From Veillonella intestinalis (lineage in GTDB: Bacteria; Bacillota; Negativicutes; Veillonellales; Veillonellaceae): DNA of 64,000 nt. Positions 54,895-64,000 of the stretch are shown one piece after another. Each line of letters begins with the position of its first letter. Within the stretch, counting starts at the first letter, position 1. The position numbers and the translations under genes were made by a program. The notes under the pieces are model-generated. The model was not told the DNA's origin. It saw only the letters and a program-made list of their open reading frames with translations, and made no database searches. The stretch covers positions 186,001 to 250,000 of the forward strand of contig NZ_CALPDB010000001.1 in NCBI RefSeq assembly GCF_943193155.1, written 5' to 3'.

Positions 54895-55014
54895 AGAAAT
54901 CGTGACACATTTCGAAGGGACCTTTGTTCCTTATTAATTCGTGTGTAAGAGAAGGGGCATATTTTTGTACCTTATATTGCACATTTCATGCATAATATTT
55001 TTAATGAAACCCTC

Positions 55015-55044
55015 TTGTCACACTAGTGCCTCATGTGCTATAAT
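55015..55044 (+). promoter_or_regulatory. Promoter of the rpsB operon
   Basis: TTGTCA (55015-55020), 18-base spacer, TATAAT (55039-55044). It gives a leader of about 105 bases. Confidence 0.7.
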
Positions 55045-55076
55045 TTTCAGGTATGAAAAATTACGCACGCAGTCTG

Positions 55077-55118
55077 ATTCAATGTCTGTGTCAGGAATTG
55101 TCCTGATTTATATTGAAT
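55077..55118 (+). promoter_or_regulatory. Structured leader of rpsB, possible S2 autoregulatory element
   Basis: ATTCAAT (55077-55083) and ATTGAAT (55112-55118) enclose a second stem, TCAGGA (55091-55096) with TCCTGA (55101-55106). The two-stem structure ends about 25 bases before the ribosome site. rpsB leaders bound by S2 are known in several bacteria; equivalence here is inferred from place and structure only. Confidence 0.45.
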
Positions 55119-55155
55119 ATGATGCTGCGGAGGTTTATTAACAGGAGGTGCCAAC

Positions 55156-55938
55156 ATGGCAGTAGTATCAATGAAACAATTATTGGAGGCCGGCGTACAT
55201 TTCGGTCACCAGACTAGAAGATGGAACCCTAAGATGGCTAAGTTCATCTTCACTGAACGTAATGGTATTTATATCATCGACCTTCAGAAAACAGTAAAAA
55301 AAGTAGAAGAAGCTTATGATTTCCTTCGTGAAGTAGCTCAAAACGGTGAAGTAATTCTTTTCGTGGGCACTAAAAAACAAGCTCAAGAATCCGTTAAAGA
55401 AGAAGCTATCCGCGCTAACATGTTCTACGTTAACGAACGTTGGTTAGGTGGTATGTTAACTAATTACAAAACTATCGAATTACGTGTTAAACGTTTAAAA
55501 CAGCTTGAAAAAATGGCTGAAGATGGCACATTCGAACTTCTTCCTAAAAAAGAAGTTATCGGCTTACGTCATGAAATGGAAAAATTAGAAAAATACCTTG
55601 GCGGTATCAAAGATATGCCTAAAATGCCAGGTGCATTATTCGTAATTGACCCTAAAAAAGAACGTATCGCTATTGCAGAAGCTAAAAAATTAGGTATCCC
55701 AGTAGTAGCAACTGTAGACACTAACTGTGATCCTGATGAAATCGACTTCCCAATCCCAGCTAATGATGACGCTATCCGTGCTGTTAAATTATTAACTGGT
55801 AAAATGGCTGACGCTGTATTAGAAGGTCGTCAAGGCGAATCTTTAGATGATCAAGGTGAACACCAAGAAGCAGCTGATCAAGCTATGAAACAAATGGAAG
55901 CTGATTCCGCTGAAATGGTACAAGACGGTCAGGGCTAA
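55156..55938 (+). CDS. rpsB: Ribosomal protein S2 (uS2)
   Basis: 260 residues. It matches S2 from [23 protein letters not shown] through [15 protein letters not shown] to [19 protein letters not shown] and [22 protein letters not shown]. The ~30-residue acidic tail is longer than in Bacillus. AGGAGG precedes the ATG. rpsB heads the rpsB-tsf-pyrH-frr order universal in Firmicutes. Confidence 0.98.
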   Translation: MAVVSMKQLLEAGVHFGHQTRRWNPKMAKFIFTERNGIYIIDLQKTVKKVEEAYDFLREVAQNGEVILFVGTKKQAQESVKEEAIRANMFYVNERWLGGMLTNYKTIELRVKRLKQLEKMAEDGTFELLPKKEVIGLRHEMEKLEKYLGGIKDMPKMPGALFVIDPKKERIAIAEAKKLGIPVVATVDTNCDPDEIDFPIPANDDAIRAVKLLTGKMADAVLEGRQGESLDDQGEHQEAADQAMKQMEADSAEMVQDGQG

Positions 55939-56018
55939 TAGCTGACATTGCCTTAAAACTTAAAATTTATTTAATAATATGTTAAATATTATTTGATAAA
56001 ATATGTAGAACGATATAA

Positions 56019-56053
56019 AATTAAGGTAAGGCTAAATAGACCTTACCTTAATT
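56019..56053 (+). other. Perfect 13-bp hairpin between rpsB and tsf
   Basis: AATTAAGGTAAGG (56019-56031) and CCTTACCTTAATT (56041-56053) form a perfect stem with a 9-base loop. It has no T run. It may modulate read-through or mRNA stability between rpsB and tsf. Confidence 0.6.
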
Positions 56054-56076
56054 AATGTGTAGGAGGTATATATTAT

Positions 56077-56757
56077 ATGGCGATTACTGCTGCATTAGTA
56101 AAAGAATTGCGCGAAATTACAGGCGCAGGCATGATGGATTGCAAAAAAGTGTTAACAGAAGCTGAAGGCGATATCCAAAAAGCAATCGACTTACTTCGTG
56201 AAAAAGGGTTAGCTGCGGCAGCTAAAAAAGCTGGTCGTGTAGCGGCTGAAGGTGTGGTTGCTTCCTATATTCATGGTGGCGGTCGTATTGGTGTTCTTGT
56301 AGAAGTTAACTGTGAAACAGACTTCGTTGCTAAAACTGAAGACTTCCAAGACCTTGTAAAAGATATTGCTATGCAGATTGCAGCAGCAAATCCTACGTAC
56401 TTAAATCGTGAAGAAGTACCTGCTGAAGTTATTGAACATGAAAAAGCAGTTCTTTTAGAACAAGCTAAAGCAGAAGCAGAAGAAGATGTAAAAGCTGGTC
56501 GCAAACCAAAACCAGAAGCAGTTCTTGAAAAAATGGTTAATGGCCGCGTTGAAAAATTCTATAAAGAAAACTGCCTATTGGAACAGGTTTTCATTAAAGA
56601 TGGTGACAAAACTATTACTGATGTTATTACTGAAAAAATCGCTAAAATCGGTGAAAACATTAACGTACGTCGTTTCGTTCGCTACGCTTTAGGCGAAGGA
56701 ATTGAAAAGCGTCAGGACGACTTCGAAGCTGAAGTTCGTGCAGCCGCTGGTCAATAA
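56077..56757 (+). CDS. tsf: Elongation factor Ts
   Basis: 226 residues, shorter than the 283 of E. coli EF-Ts. The N-terminal UBA-like domain ([22 protein letters not shown]) and the EF-Tu-contacting [11 protein letters not shown] motif are intact; the second half of the core is reduced. It catalyses GDP release from EF-Tu. GTAGGAGG precedes the ATG. The hairpin after it separates the rpsB-tsf pair from pyrH at least partly. Confidence 0.97.
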   Translation: MAITAALVKELREITGAGMMDCKKVLTEAEGDIQKAIDLLREKGLAAAAKKAGRVAAEGVVASYIHGGGRIGVLVEVNCETDFVAKTEDFQDLVKDIAMQIAAANPTYLNREEVPAEVIEHEKAVLLEQAKAEAEEDVKAGRKPKPEAVLEKMVNGRVEKFYKENCLLEQVFIKDGDKTITDVITEKIAKIGENINVRRFVRYALGEGIEKRQDDFEAEVRAAAGQ

Positions 56758-56769
56758 GATTTAAGAGAT

Positions 56770-56800
56770 AAGAGAACACCGTCATGTGTTCTCTTATTTT
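56770..56800 (+). terminator. Terminator-like hairpin between tsf and pyrH
   Basis: AAGAGAACAC (56770-56779) pairs with GTGTTCTCTT (56786-56795), followed by ATTTT. It is probably a partial terminator within the operon. Confidence 0.75.
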
Positions 56801-56807
56801 GTAATAG

Positions 56808-57550
<743 letters not shown>

Positions 57551-57551
<1 letters not shown>

Positions 57552-58111
57552 TGGACATTCAAGAGTTATTAACCCGTGAAGAAAGCCGCATGGACAAAAC
57601 CATCGAAGCTTTAAAGCAAGAATTTGCTTCCATCCGCACCGGCCGTGCTAGCACTGCCCTATTAGACAAGGTTATGGTTGATTATTATGGTACACCATCT
57701 CCAATTAATCAGGTAGCTAATGTAACAGCACCTGAACCTCGCTTAATTTTAGTAAAACCTTGGGAAAAATCTATGATTGGCCTTATTGAAAAAGCAGTTT
57801 TACAATCGGATTTAGGTTTAAATCCAAGTAATGATGGCGATACAATTCGTTTAGCAATTCCTCAACTTACTGAAGAACGTCGTAAAGAACTTGTTAAAGT
57901 AGTAAGTAAAAAAGCAGAAGAAGCAAAAGTGGCAGTACGCAATATTCGTCGTGATGCTAATGATGCTATCAAAAAAGAAGAAAAAGCTAAAACAATTACA
58001 GAAGATGATGCTAAACAAGGTCAAGACCAAATTCAAAAATTAACGGATAAAAAGATTAAAGCCATTGATGATTTGAAAGATAAGAAAGAAAAGGACGTAT
58101 TGGAAGTATAA
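57551..58111 (+). CDS. frr: Ribosome recycling factor
   Basis: 186 residues. Typical RRF: SIRTGRASTALLDKVMVDYYG near the N-terminus and RKELVKVVSKKAEEAKVAVRNIRRDAND in the C-terminal half. With EF-G it splits post-termination ribosomes. It overlaps pyrH by one base at its start and the next gene by one base at its end, indicating coupled translation. Confidence 0.97.
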
Positions 58112-58371
58112 TGAATACGCCAAACTTAATGGTTGGATTACCTTGGCAGCTTGCGCAGCAGATGTTGCAAGCTGCCAATATCCCTTTTGCAGTAACTATC
58201 GGTGAAAATTATAATCGATTTTTCACTGTTGCAGACAATGATTTTTACGTAGGCCGAGTAGCGTACGTAGAGGAAATGGGGATATGGCAAATATTGTTAT
58301 ATCGTCCGATGGTAGCAAGTGGTTTTGAAAACTGCAATGAGGTACAATATGCTAAAGAAATTACTACGTAA
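58111..58371 (+). CDS. Uncharacterised 86-residue protein
   Basis: Not a family I recognise. The start overlaps the frr stop (TAATG), and the end overlaps the uppS start region by 23 bases, so it is wedged tightly in the operon. It has no membrane segment. The mix (LVVG-like hydrophobic strands such as FFTVADNDFYVGRVAYVEEMGIWQILLYRP) suggests a small beta-rich soluble domain. Tight coupling on both sides argues that it is translated. Confidence 0.7.
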   Translation: MNTPNLMVGLPWQLAQQMLQAANIPFAVTIGENYNRFFTVADNDFYVGRVAYVEEMGIWQILLYRPMVASGFENCNEVQYAKEITT

Positions 58372-59125
58372 GAATGAGGATACTAAAACATTAACTGATG
58401 TTATACTGGATCCTCACAATATACCTCACCATGTAGCTATTATTATGGATGGCAATGGTCGTTGGGCTAAACGCCGTGGTTTGCCTCGTACGATGGGACA
58501 TCGTGCTGGGGCTGATGTATTAAAAAAAATAGTTATTGCTGCTGATGAAATTGGCATAAAAGCATTAACAGTATACGGTTTTTCTACGGAAAACTGGAAG
58601 CGTCCAGAACAGGAAGTATCCTTACTTATGAGTTTGATTCGTGAATACCTGTTAGGCAATGTGCGTGATATGCATGAGAAAAATGTGCGTATTCGCTTTG
58701 TTGGCTATATAGGGGGACTTTCTGAAGAATTGCAAAAAATTATTGCTGACGCTGAATCCTTAACACAGAATAATACGGGTCTTACCTTACAGTTAGCCAT
58801 TAACTATGGGGGACGCGATGAAATAGTACGAGCTGTGCGTGCCACTGCTGAAGACGTGGCTGCTGGGACTTTGGCTATAGAAGATATTACAGAAGAGTCT
58901 TTTGGTAATCGTTTGTTTACGCAAGAATTTAGTAATGTAGATTTATTAATCCGACCAAGTAATGATTATCGCATTAGTAATTTCTTATTATGGCAAATCG
59001 CCTATGCGGAATTTTGGTTTACAGAAACGCATTGGCCTGATTTTACAGCACAAACATTATTAGATGCTGTATATGCTTACCAGCAGCGAGAACGTCGCTT
59101 TGGTGGTTTAAAGACGGAGGAATAA
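58349..59125 (+). CDS. uppS: Isoprenyl (undecaprenyl) diphosphate synthase
   Basis: 258 residues. The catalytic Asp34 lies in IIMDGNGRWAKRRG, followed by GHRAGADVLKKI and, late, LIRPSNDYRISNFLLWQ. It builds the C55 lipid carrier for cell-wall and O-antigen synthesis from isopentenyl units supplied by the MEP pathway, two genes of which (dxr, ispG) are downstream. The start at 58349 has GAGG 6 bases upstream; an in-frame ATG at 58319 lies deeper in the preceding gene. Confidence 0.96.
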   Translation: MLKKLLRKNEDTKTLTDVILDPHNIPHHVAIIMDGNGRWAKRRGLPRTMGHRAGADVLKKIVIAADEIGIKALTVYGFSTENWKRPEQEVSLLMSLIREYLLGNVRDMHEKNVRIRFVGYIGGLSEELQKIIADAESLTQNNTGLTLQLAINYGGRDEIVRAVRATAEDVAAGTLAIEDITEESFGNRLFTQEFSNVDLLIRPSNDYRISNFLLWQIAYAEFWFTETHWPDFTAQTLLDAVYAYQQRERRFGGLKTEE

Positions 59126-59126
59126 T

Positions 59127-59939
59127 ATGCTCAAGACTCGTGTCATTACAGCTTTAATTGGGTTTATTATTGCTGTGCTAGCAATCACTGTAGGTGGTTA
59201 TCTTTTTAATGCGATTATATTGCTGTTAGCTTTATTAGGTTGGCGGGAATATGCAAGTATGCTGCGTAAAATTGATATTGTAGTTCCTGAACGTTGGGGC
59301 TATGTATATTCCACACTATTAATGATAATGCTGACCTTTGGTTTTTATAAATGGGCGATTATGGTGGCCGCAGCTGCTGCTATGACCATGGGCTTGATTT
59401 ATATTTTTGGGTCAGCACGTTTAAATATATCTGTTGTAAGTTGTGCCACTTTTGGTTTTTTCTACATTAACGGTGGTTTTGCTGCTTTGTTGATGCTTCG
59501 TGAAACTTCCATTTATGAATTATTGTCTGTTCCTGTAGTGAGTGCCAACATGGGGGAATTAGTAATCTGGTTATTACTATTTACAACTTGGGCTAGTGAT
59601 ACTTTTGCTTATTTTGCAGGCCGTCAATGGGGAAAACGTAAGATTGTCCCTAATATTAGCCCTAATAAAACCTTAGAAGGCTATGTTGGTGGCTTTATAG
59701 GTTGTTTATTTACGGGCATAATTTATGCTGTGATTGTTGGCATGCCACTTATGCTTGGTTTAGGCGCTGGTCTATTAACTGGCATCGTAGCACCATTAGG
59801 TGATTTATTTGAATCTAAATTAAAGCGTTATTGTGGTGTAAAAGACTCGGGTGTATTATTACCTGGCCATGGTGGTGTTTTAGATCGCTTTGATAGCTTG
59901 CTTTTTTCAGCACCTATGGTATTAGTTTATTTATTATAA
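59127..59939 (+). CDS. cdsA: Phosphatidate cytidylyltransferase
   Basis: 270-residue integral membrane enzyme with about 7 helices. The CDP-alcohol signature is seen at the end: KRYCGVKDSGVLLPGHGGVLDRFDSL. SPNKTLEGYVGG is a second conserved block. It makes CDP-diacylglycerol, the precursor of most phospholipids. The ATG is 1 base after the uppS stop. Confidence 0.96.
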   Translation: MLKTRVITALIGFIIAVLAITVGGYLFNAIILLLALLGWREYASMLRKIDIVVPERWGYVYSTLLMIMLTFGFYKWAIMVAAAAAMTMGLIYIFGSARLNISVVSCATFGFFYINGGFAALLMLRETSIYELLSVPVVSANMGELVIWLLLFTTWASDTFAYFAGRQWGKRKIVPNISPNKTLEGYVGGFIGCLFTGIIYAVIVGMPLMLGLGAGLLTGIVAPLGDLFESKLKRYCGVKDSGVLLPGHGGVLDRFDSLLFSAPMVLVYLL

Positions 59940-60133
59940 TAAGTATCTCAATCTATTATAAGGGCTTTGATACATTATAAGCATAATTGTATAAAGAGAA
60001 TTGTATGAAGACCTTTGTATGAATTCGTTTGCATGAATGCGTTTGTATGTGTAACATTGCTATTAATATGATTGAGGTATAAGTTACGTAATATATAAAA
60101 GTACAGTGTAAACTGTATTGGATAGGAGTTTCT
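59940..60133. other. Gap between cdsA and dxr with a short degenerate repeat
   Basis: A TTTGTATGAA-like motif recurs about five times around 59985-60050. No gene is visible. The break may separate two transcription units within the envelope cluster. Confidence 0.5.
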
Positions 60134-61279
60134 ATGAAAACACTGAGTATTCTTGGGAGTACCGGTTCTATCGGCACACAAACATTAGATGTGGTGCGAC
60201 AGCATCCTGATTTATTTTCTGTAAAAGCACTGGTGGCTAATCATAATGTAGATGTCTTAGAAGCTCAAATTAAAGAATTTCAACCTGAAATGGCTGGCTT
60301 AGTTGATGAAACAGCGTTTTTAGAATTAAAGCAACGATATAATGGGCCAACTAAACTGCTAGGGGGCAAAGAGGCTTTATTAGCTGCCGCTACTTGGTCT
60401 ACGGCTGAACTTGTTGTTACTGCAGTAGTCGGCGCCGCTGGTATTGAGCCAACTGTAGAAGCTATTCGCGCTAAAAAAACAATTGGTTTAGCGAACAAAG
60501 AAACATTAGTAGCTGGTGGTTCTTTAATTACATCCCTTTGTAAAGAATATGATGTGCAATTATTGCCGATTGATAGTGAACATAGTGCTATTTTTCAATG
60601 TTTAGAAGGACAGCAACGAGAGAATGTTGATTCACTATTGATTACCGCGTCAGGTGGTCCTTTACGGACATGGCCATCAGAAAAAATTGCTACGGCGACG
60701 GCCGCAGATTGTTTACGGCATCCGACCTGGAATATGGGAAATAAGATTACCATAGATTCAGCGACCTTATTTAATAAAGGGTTGGAAGTTATAGAGGCAC
60801 ACTGGCTATTTGGTTTTGATTTTGACCATATTAAGGTGACAGTCCATCCTCAAAGTATAGTTCATTCTATGATTATGATGAAAGATGGGGCCATTCTTGC
60901 TCAATTAGGCAATCCCGATATGCGCGAGCCAATTCAATATGCTTTAACATATCCTGAACGTAAACCGTTAAAAATGGATACCTTAACCTTTGAAGAAGCC
61001 TTGCAATTAGAATTTTTTCCACCACGGTATGATGATTTTCCTGCTTTAAAATTAGCTTTTGAAGTGGGGCGTGCCGGTGGGTTTAAACCAGCAGTTTTTA
61101 ATGCAGCAAATGAAGAAGCTGTATATGCTTTTTTAGCTGGAAAAATTCAATTTGGTGATATATATAAAACTGTTGTCACTGTATTAGAGCGTATGGAATC
61201 AGAGCCAACCTTTACATTGGCTCATTTACGCGAGATTGATTTATGGGCTCGTGAAACAGCGAGAACCTTGATTAAATAG
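60134..61279 (+). CDS. dxr: 1-deoxy-D-xylulose 5-phosphate reductoisomerase
   Basis: 381 residues. NADPH-binding GSTGSIGTQTLDVV opens the protein, and the substrate/metal region includes PIDSEHSAIFQCL and the block AHWLFGFDFDHIKVTVHPQS. It commits DXP to the MEP pathway and is the known fosmidomycin target. The ATG follows TAGGAG. It sits 8 bases before rseP. Confidence 0.97.
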   Translation: MKTLSILGSTGSIGTQTLDVVRQHPDLFSVKALVANHNVDVLEAQIKEFQPEMAGLVDETAFLELKQRYNGPTKLLGGKEALLAAATWSTAELVVTAVVGAAGIEPTVEAIRAKKTIGLANKETLVAGGSLITSLCKEYDVQLLPIDSEHSAIFQCLEGQQRENVDSLLITASGGPLRTWPSEKIATATAADCLRHPTWNMGNKITIDSATLFNKGLEVIEAHWLFGFDFDHIKVTVHPQSIVHSMIMMKDGAILAQLGNPDMREPIQYALTYPERKPLKMDTLTFEEALQLEFFPPRYDDFPALKLAFEVGRAGGFKPAVFNAANEEAVYAFLAGKIQFGDIYKTVVTVLERMESEPTFTLAHLREIDLWARETARTLIK

Positions 61280-61287
61280 GAGAGATT

Positions 61288-62310
61288 ATGTTGTTAACTA
61301 TCGTTGCCACAATCTTTGTATTTGGCATCATTGTGTTTATTCATGAATTCGGGCATTTTATTACAGCTAAAGCAAGTGGTATGCGGGTTGACGAATTTGC
61401 TATAGGTTTTGGTCCAGCCCTTGTTAAGGTTCAAAAAGGAGAAACTTTATACTCCATTCGAGCTATTCCTTTAGGTGGCTATAATAAAATTGCTGGTATG
61501 GATCCAGAAGAACCATTAGATAATCGTTCGTTTTTAAATAAACCGGTGTGGAAACGTTTTATCGTTATTGCGGCGGGCGCGATTTTTAACTTTTTATTGG
61601 CTATTGTTATATTCTTTATAGTATATGCTACTTATGGTGTGCAAACGCCTTCAAAGGAGCCAATTATTGGGAATATGTTGAGTAATTCACCAGCCGCTAT
61701 GGCACATATGCAGGTGAATGACCGCATTATATCAATTAAAGGCAAACCGGTAGCAGAATGGACAGATATTTCTAAGCAGTTACAAGGAACTGCTAATACC
61801 GTTGTTCCTATCGTAATCAGTCGTGATGGACAAGAGCAAGAATTATCTGTTATTCCAACACAGACTGGTAATGAAGGGCGTGCAGTGATAGGCATTAACC
61901 CTGTATCTATTGTGCAAGAATATACAATTGGTCAATCAGCTGTTCAAGCAGTTAATACGACTGGTTATGTTTTAGTAAGTATGGTAGAGGGCTTGTGGTC
62001 TATGATTACAGGAACTACTAATGCTGAATTAGCAGGCCCTATTGGGGTCGCTCAAATGGCTGGTCAAATGGCTGAAAATGGTTTTATGTATTTATTACAA
62101 TTTACTGCTTTACTAAGCTTAAATTTAGGCGTAATTAATTTATTGCCTATTCCTGCTTTAGATGGTGGTCATTTAATTGTATTATTAATTGAAGGAATTA
62201 CGAGACGACGTTTGCCAGTGAAGGCATTGCAGTATATTCAGATGACAGGGGTCATTATTTTAATACTCTTATTTGTCTATGCTACGACTCATGATATTAG
62301 CCGTCTGTAA
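61288..62310 (+). CDS. rseP: Site-2 protease RseP (zinc metalloprotease)
   Basis: 340 residues. HEFGH at residues 19-23 is the zinc motif in the first membrane helix, a PDZ domain follows (~130-200; AHMQVNDRIISIKGKPV), and NLLPIPALDGGHL gives the third ligand. It cleaves transmembrane anti-sigma factors and signal peptide remnants. AGGAGAG precedes the ATG. It lies in the conserved dxr-rseP-ispG order. Confidence 0.96.
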   Translation: MLLTIVATIFVFGIIVFIHEFGHFITAKASGMRVDEFAIGFGPALVKVQKGETLYSIRAIPLGGYNKIAGMDPEEPLDNRSFLNKPVWKRFIVIAAGAIFNFLLAIVIFFIVYATYGVQTPSKEPIIGNMLSNSPAAMAHMQVNDRIISIKGKPVAEWTDISKQLQGTANTVVPIVISRDGQEQELSVIPTQTGNEGRAVIGINPVSIVQEYTIGQSAVQAVNTTGYVLVSMVEGLWSMITGTTNAELAGPIGVAQMAGQMAENGFMYLLQFTALLSLNLGVINLLPIPALDGGHLIVLLIEGITRRRLPVKALQYIQMTGVIILILLFVYATTHDISRL

Positions 62311-62324
62311 TATAGGAGTTACCT

Positions 62325-63401
62325 ATGATTAACAGAAAAGAAACAACGCGTATTAAAGTAGGGAATGTGCCAATTGGTCATTTTTCACCTATTAGCGTGC
62401 AATCTATGATTACTACTAACCCAGTGGAAACTGAAAAAGCGATTGCTGAAATCAATCGTTTAGCTGAGGCTGGCTGTGATTTAGTTCGCTTAGCAGTGCC
62501 AGATATGGCAGCGGCTAAGGCAATTAAAGCAGTAAAAGAGAAAGCTCAAATTCCTTTGATTGCAGATATTCATTTTGATTACACCTTAGCTTTGGCGGCT
62601 ATAGATAGTGGTGTCGATGGCTTGCGTATTAATCCTGGTAATATTGGTGGTATTGATAATGTAGTGGCTGTCATTGAAAAAGCAAAACCAAAGCATATAC
62701 CAATTCGTATTGGCGTAAATGCTGGTTCTTTACCAGCTCATATTTTGAAAGAATATGGTGGTCATCCTTGTGCTGATGGAATGGTAGAAGCTGCTTTAGA
62801 ACATGTTCGTATTTTAGAGTCCTTAGACTATAAAGAAATGAAATTATCAATTAAAGCAACTGATGTGCCACTTATGATTGAAGCGTATCAGAAATTATCA
62901 GATAAAGTACCGTATCCTCTTCATTTAGGGGTTACCGAAGCTGGTACTATTTCACAAGGCACTGTAAAATCTTCTATTGGGATTGGTGCTTTATTGGCGC
63001 AAGGGATTGGTGATACTTTGCGCGTATCTTTAACAGGTGATCCTATTCATGAAGTAGAAGTAGGGAAAACAATTTTAAGTTCTTTAGGACTTCGCAATTA
63101 CGGTGCTACCATGATTTCTTGTCCAACTTGTGGTCGCTGTCGTGTTAACCTCTTTAGTATGGCTGAAACGGTAGAGGCTCGTTTAAAGAGCATAAAAGCA
63201 CCTATTCGTGTGGCTGTAATGGGTTGTGTTGTGAATGGCCCCGGTGAGGCTAGAGAAGCCGATTTTGGTATTGCTGGTGGTGATAGTCGCGGCATTGTCT
63301 TCCGCAAAGGAGAAGTCATTAAGACTGTAGATGAAAGTGAATTAGTGGATGCTTTATTCCATGAGATAGAAACGTATTTAGAGACAGAAGCAAAGGAGTA
63401 A
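62325..63401 (+). CDS. ispG: 4-hydroxy-3-methylbut-2-enyl diphosphate synthase
   Basis: 358 residues. A TIM barrel N-terminus (VQSMITTNPVE, LIADIHFDYTLALAAI) is followed by a ferredoxin-like domain with the [4Fe-4S] ligands Cys266 and Cys269 (SCPTCGRC) and Cys301 (MGCVVNGPGEA). It forms HMBPP in the MEP pathway. AGGAG precedes the ATG, and proS starts 8 bases downstream of its stop. Confidence 0.97.
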   Translation: MINRKETTRIKVGNVPIGHFSPISVQSMITTNPVETEKAIAEINRLAEAGCDLVRLAVPDMAAAKAIKAVKEKAQIPLIADIHFDYTLALAAIDSGVDGLRINPGNIGGIDNVVAVIEKAKPKHIPIRIGVNAGSLPAHILKEYGGHPCADGMVEAALEHVRILESLDYKEMKLSIKATDVPLMIEAYQKLSDKVPYPLHLGVTEAGTISQGTVKSSIGIGALLAQGIGDTLRVSLTGDPIHEVEVGKTILSSLGLRNYGATMISCPTCGRCRVNLFSMAETVEARLKSIKAPIRVAVMGCVVNGPGEAREADFGIAGGDSRGIVFRKGEVIKTVDESELVDALFHEIETYLETEAKE

Positions 63402-63409
63402 TGAATTAA

Positions 63410-64000
63410 ATGTTAGCTAGTAAATTATATGCCCCAACGTTAAGGGAAACACCTGCTGATGCAGACGTAATTAGTCAACAGTATATGTTACGTGCTGGTA
63501 TGATTCGTAAAATGACTGGCGGTATTTACTCCTATTTGCCATTGGCTTGGAAAAGTATTCGTAAAATTGAAGCTATCGTTCATGAAGAAATGACAAATGC
63601 TGGGGCACAAGAAATTATGATGCCTATTATTCAGCCCGCTGAAATTTGGCAAGAGTCTGGTCGTTGGAAAGTATATGGCGCTGAAATGATTCGTCTAAAA
63701 GACCGTCATGATCGTGAATACTGTCTTGGACCAACTCATGAAGAAATGATTACTACATTGGTAAAAGGGGAAGTTAATTCGTATCGCCAATTGCCATTGA
63801 CTTTATATCAAATTCAAAATAAATATCGTGATGAACGACGTCCTCGTTATGGGTTGATGCGTAGTCGCGAATTTATCATGAAGGATGCTTATTCTTTTGA
63901 TATGGATGAAGCTGGTTTAGATGTATCATACTGGAATATGTATCATGCGTATGAACGTGTTTTCAGCCGTTGTGGTTTATATTTTAAACCAGTAGAAGCT
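63410..64000 (+). CDS. proS: Prolyl-tRNA synthetase, 5' part
   Basis: First 197 residues; the gene runs off the window. The class II motif 1 and 2 regions are present: [31 protein letters not shown] and [25 protein letters not shown], as in bacterial-type ProS, whose editing insertion would lie beyond the window end. The ATG at 63410 follows AAAGGAG at 11 bases; a nearer ATG at 63401 opens only two codons. Confidence 0.96.
   Translation, partial: MLASKLYAPTLRETPADADVISQQYMLRAGMIRKMTGGIYSYLPLAWKSIRKIEAIVHEEMTNAGAQEIMMPIIQPAEIWQESGRWKVYGAEMIRLKDRHDREYCLGPTHEEMITTLVKGEVNSYRQLPLTLYQIQNKYRDERRPRYGLMRSREFIMKDAYSFDMDEAGLDVSYWNMYHAYERVFSRCGLYFKPVEA

Noticed and set aside
54941-55141. 66-codon open frame before rpsB
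   Set aside because: It covers the rpsB promoter and structured leader and has no coding character.

Overview
The window looks like a chromosomal stretch of a low-GC Negativicutes bacterium, a diderm Firmicute, most likely Veillonella or a close relative. Informational genes are of Firmicutes type (PolC replicase, heterotetrameric GlyQS, RbgA, TrmFO, RNase HII with an N-terminal extension, HslVU of ClpQY type). A trimeric YadA-type autotransporter that ends in an SLH domain implies an outer membrane tethered to peptidoglycan, which is characteristic of Negativicutes. The genus is an inference from these traits and base composition, not a database match.

Layout. 1-2.6 kb: 3' end of gatB, a small two-helix membrane protein, a hairpin plus a 94-bp tandem repeat, and a HAD phosphatase. 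2.7-6.6 kb: minus-strand nadE and a fosmidomycin-resistance-type MFS transporter, then a degraded gene. 6.6-17.5 kb: two radical SAM genes, phoH-ybeY-era-CNNM transporter-recO, glyQS and rplS. 17.9-29 kb: rbgA-rnhB, yraN, comM, dprA, topA, trmFO, hslV, hslU. 29-37.3 kb: a heme-binding-type membrane protein behind a MerR-type promoter, lgt and pheA from back-to-back promoters, an exported GH18 protein with 9-residue repeats, leuS and a dCMP deaminase. 37.3-37.8 kb: an array of four related stem-loop repeats. 37.8-48.5 kb: M29 aminopeptidase, comEA-comEC-holA, a VanW-family protein and polC. 48.6-51.6 kb: gluconokinase and a gluconate permease. 52.2-54.8 kb: the autotransporter. 55-64 kb: rpsB-tsf-pyrH-frr-(unknown)-uppS-cdsA-dxr-rseP-ispG-proS (proS cut by the window end).

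Functional themes. DNA uptake and processing (comEA, comEC, dprA, comM, recO) is spread through the window. Envelope construction is represented by the MEP isoprenoid genes dxr and ispG, undecaprenyl diphosphate synthase, CdsA, RseP, Lgt and the autotransporter. Translation and ribosome assembly genes make up much of the rest.

The most notable observations are: a PolC with no exonuclease inserted in its PHP domain; a YadA-type adhesin with an SLH domain beyond its barrel anchor; a ComEC whose C-terminal metallo-beta-lactamase-like domain has lost its metal-binding motif; a clustered family of stem-loop repeats; a 94-bp intergenic repeat; and a MerR-type 19-bp-spacer promoter with no regulator gene nearby.
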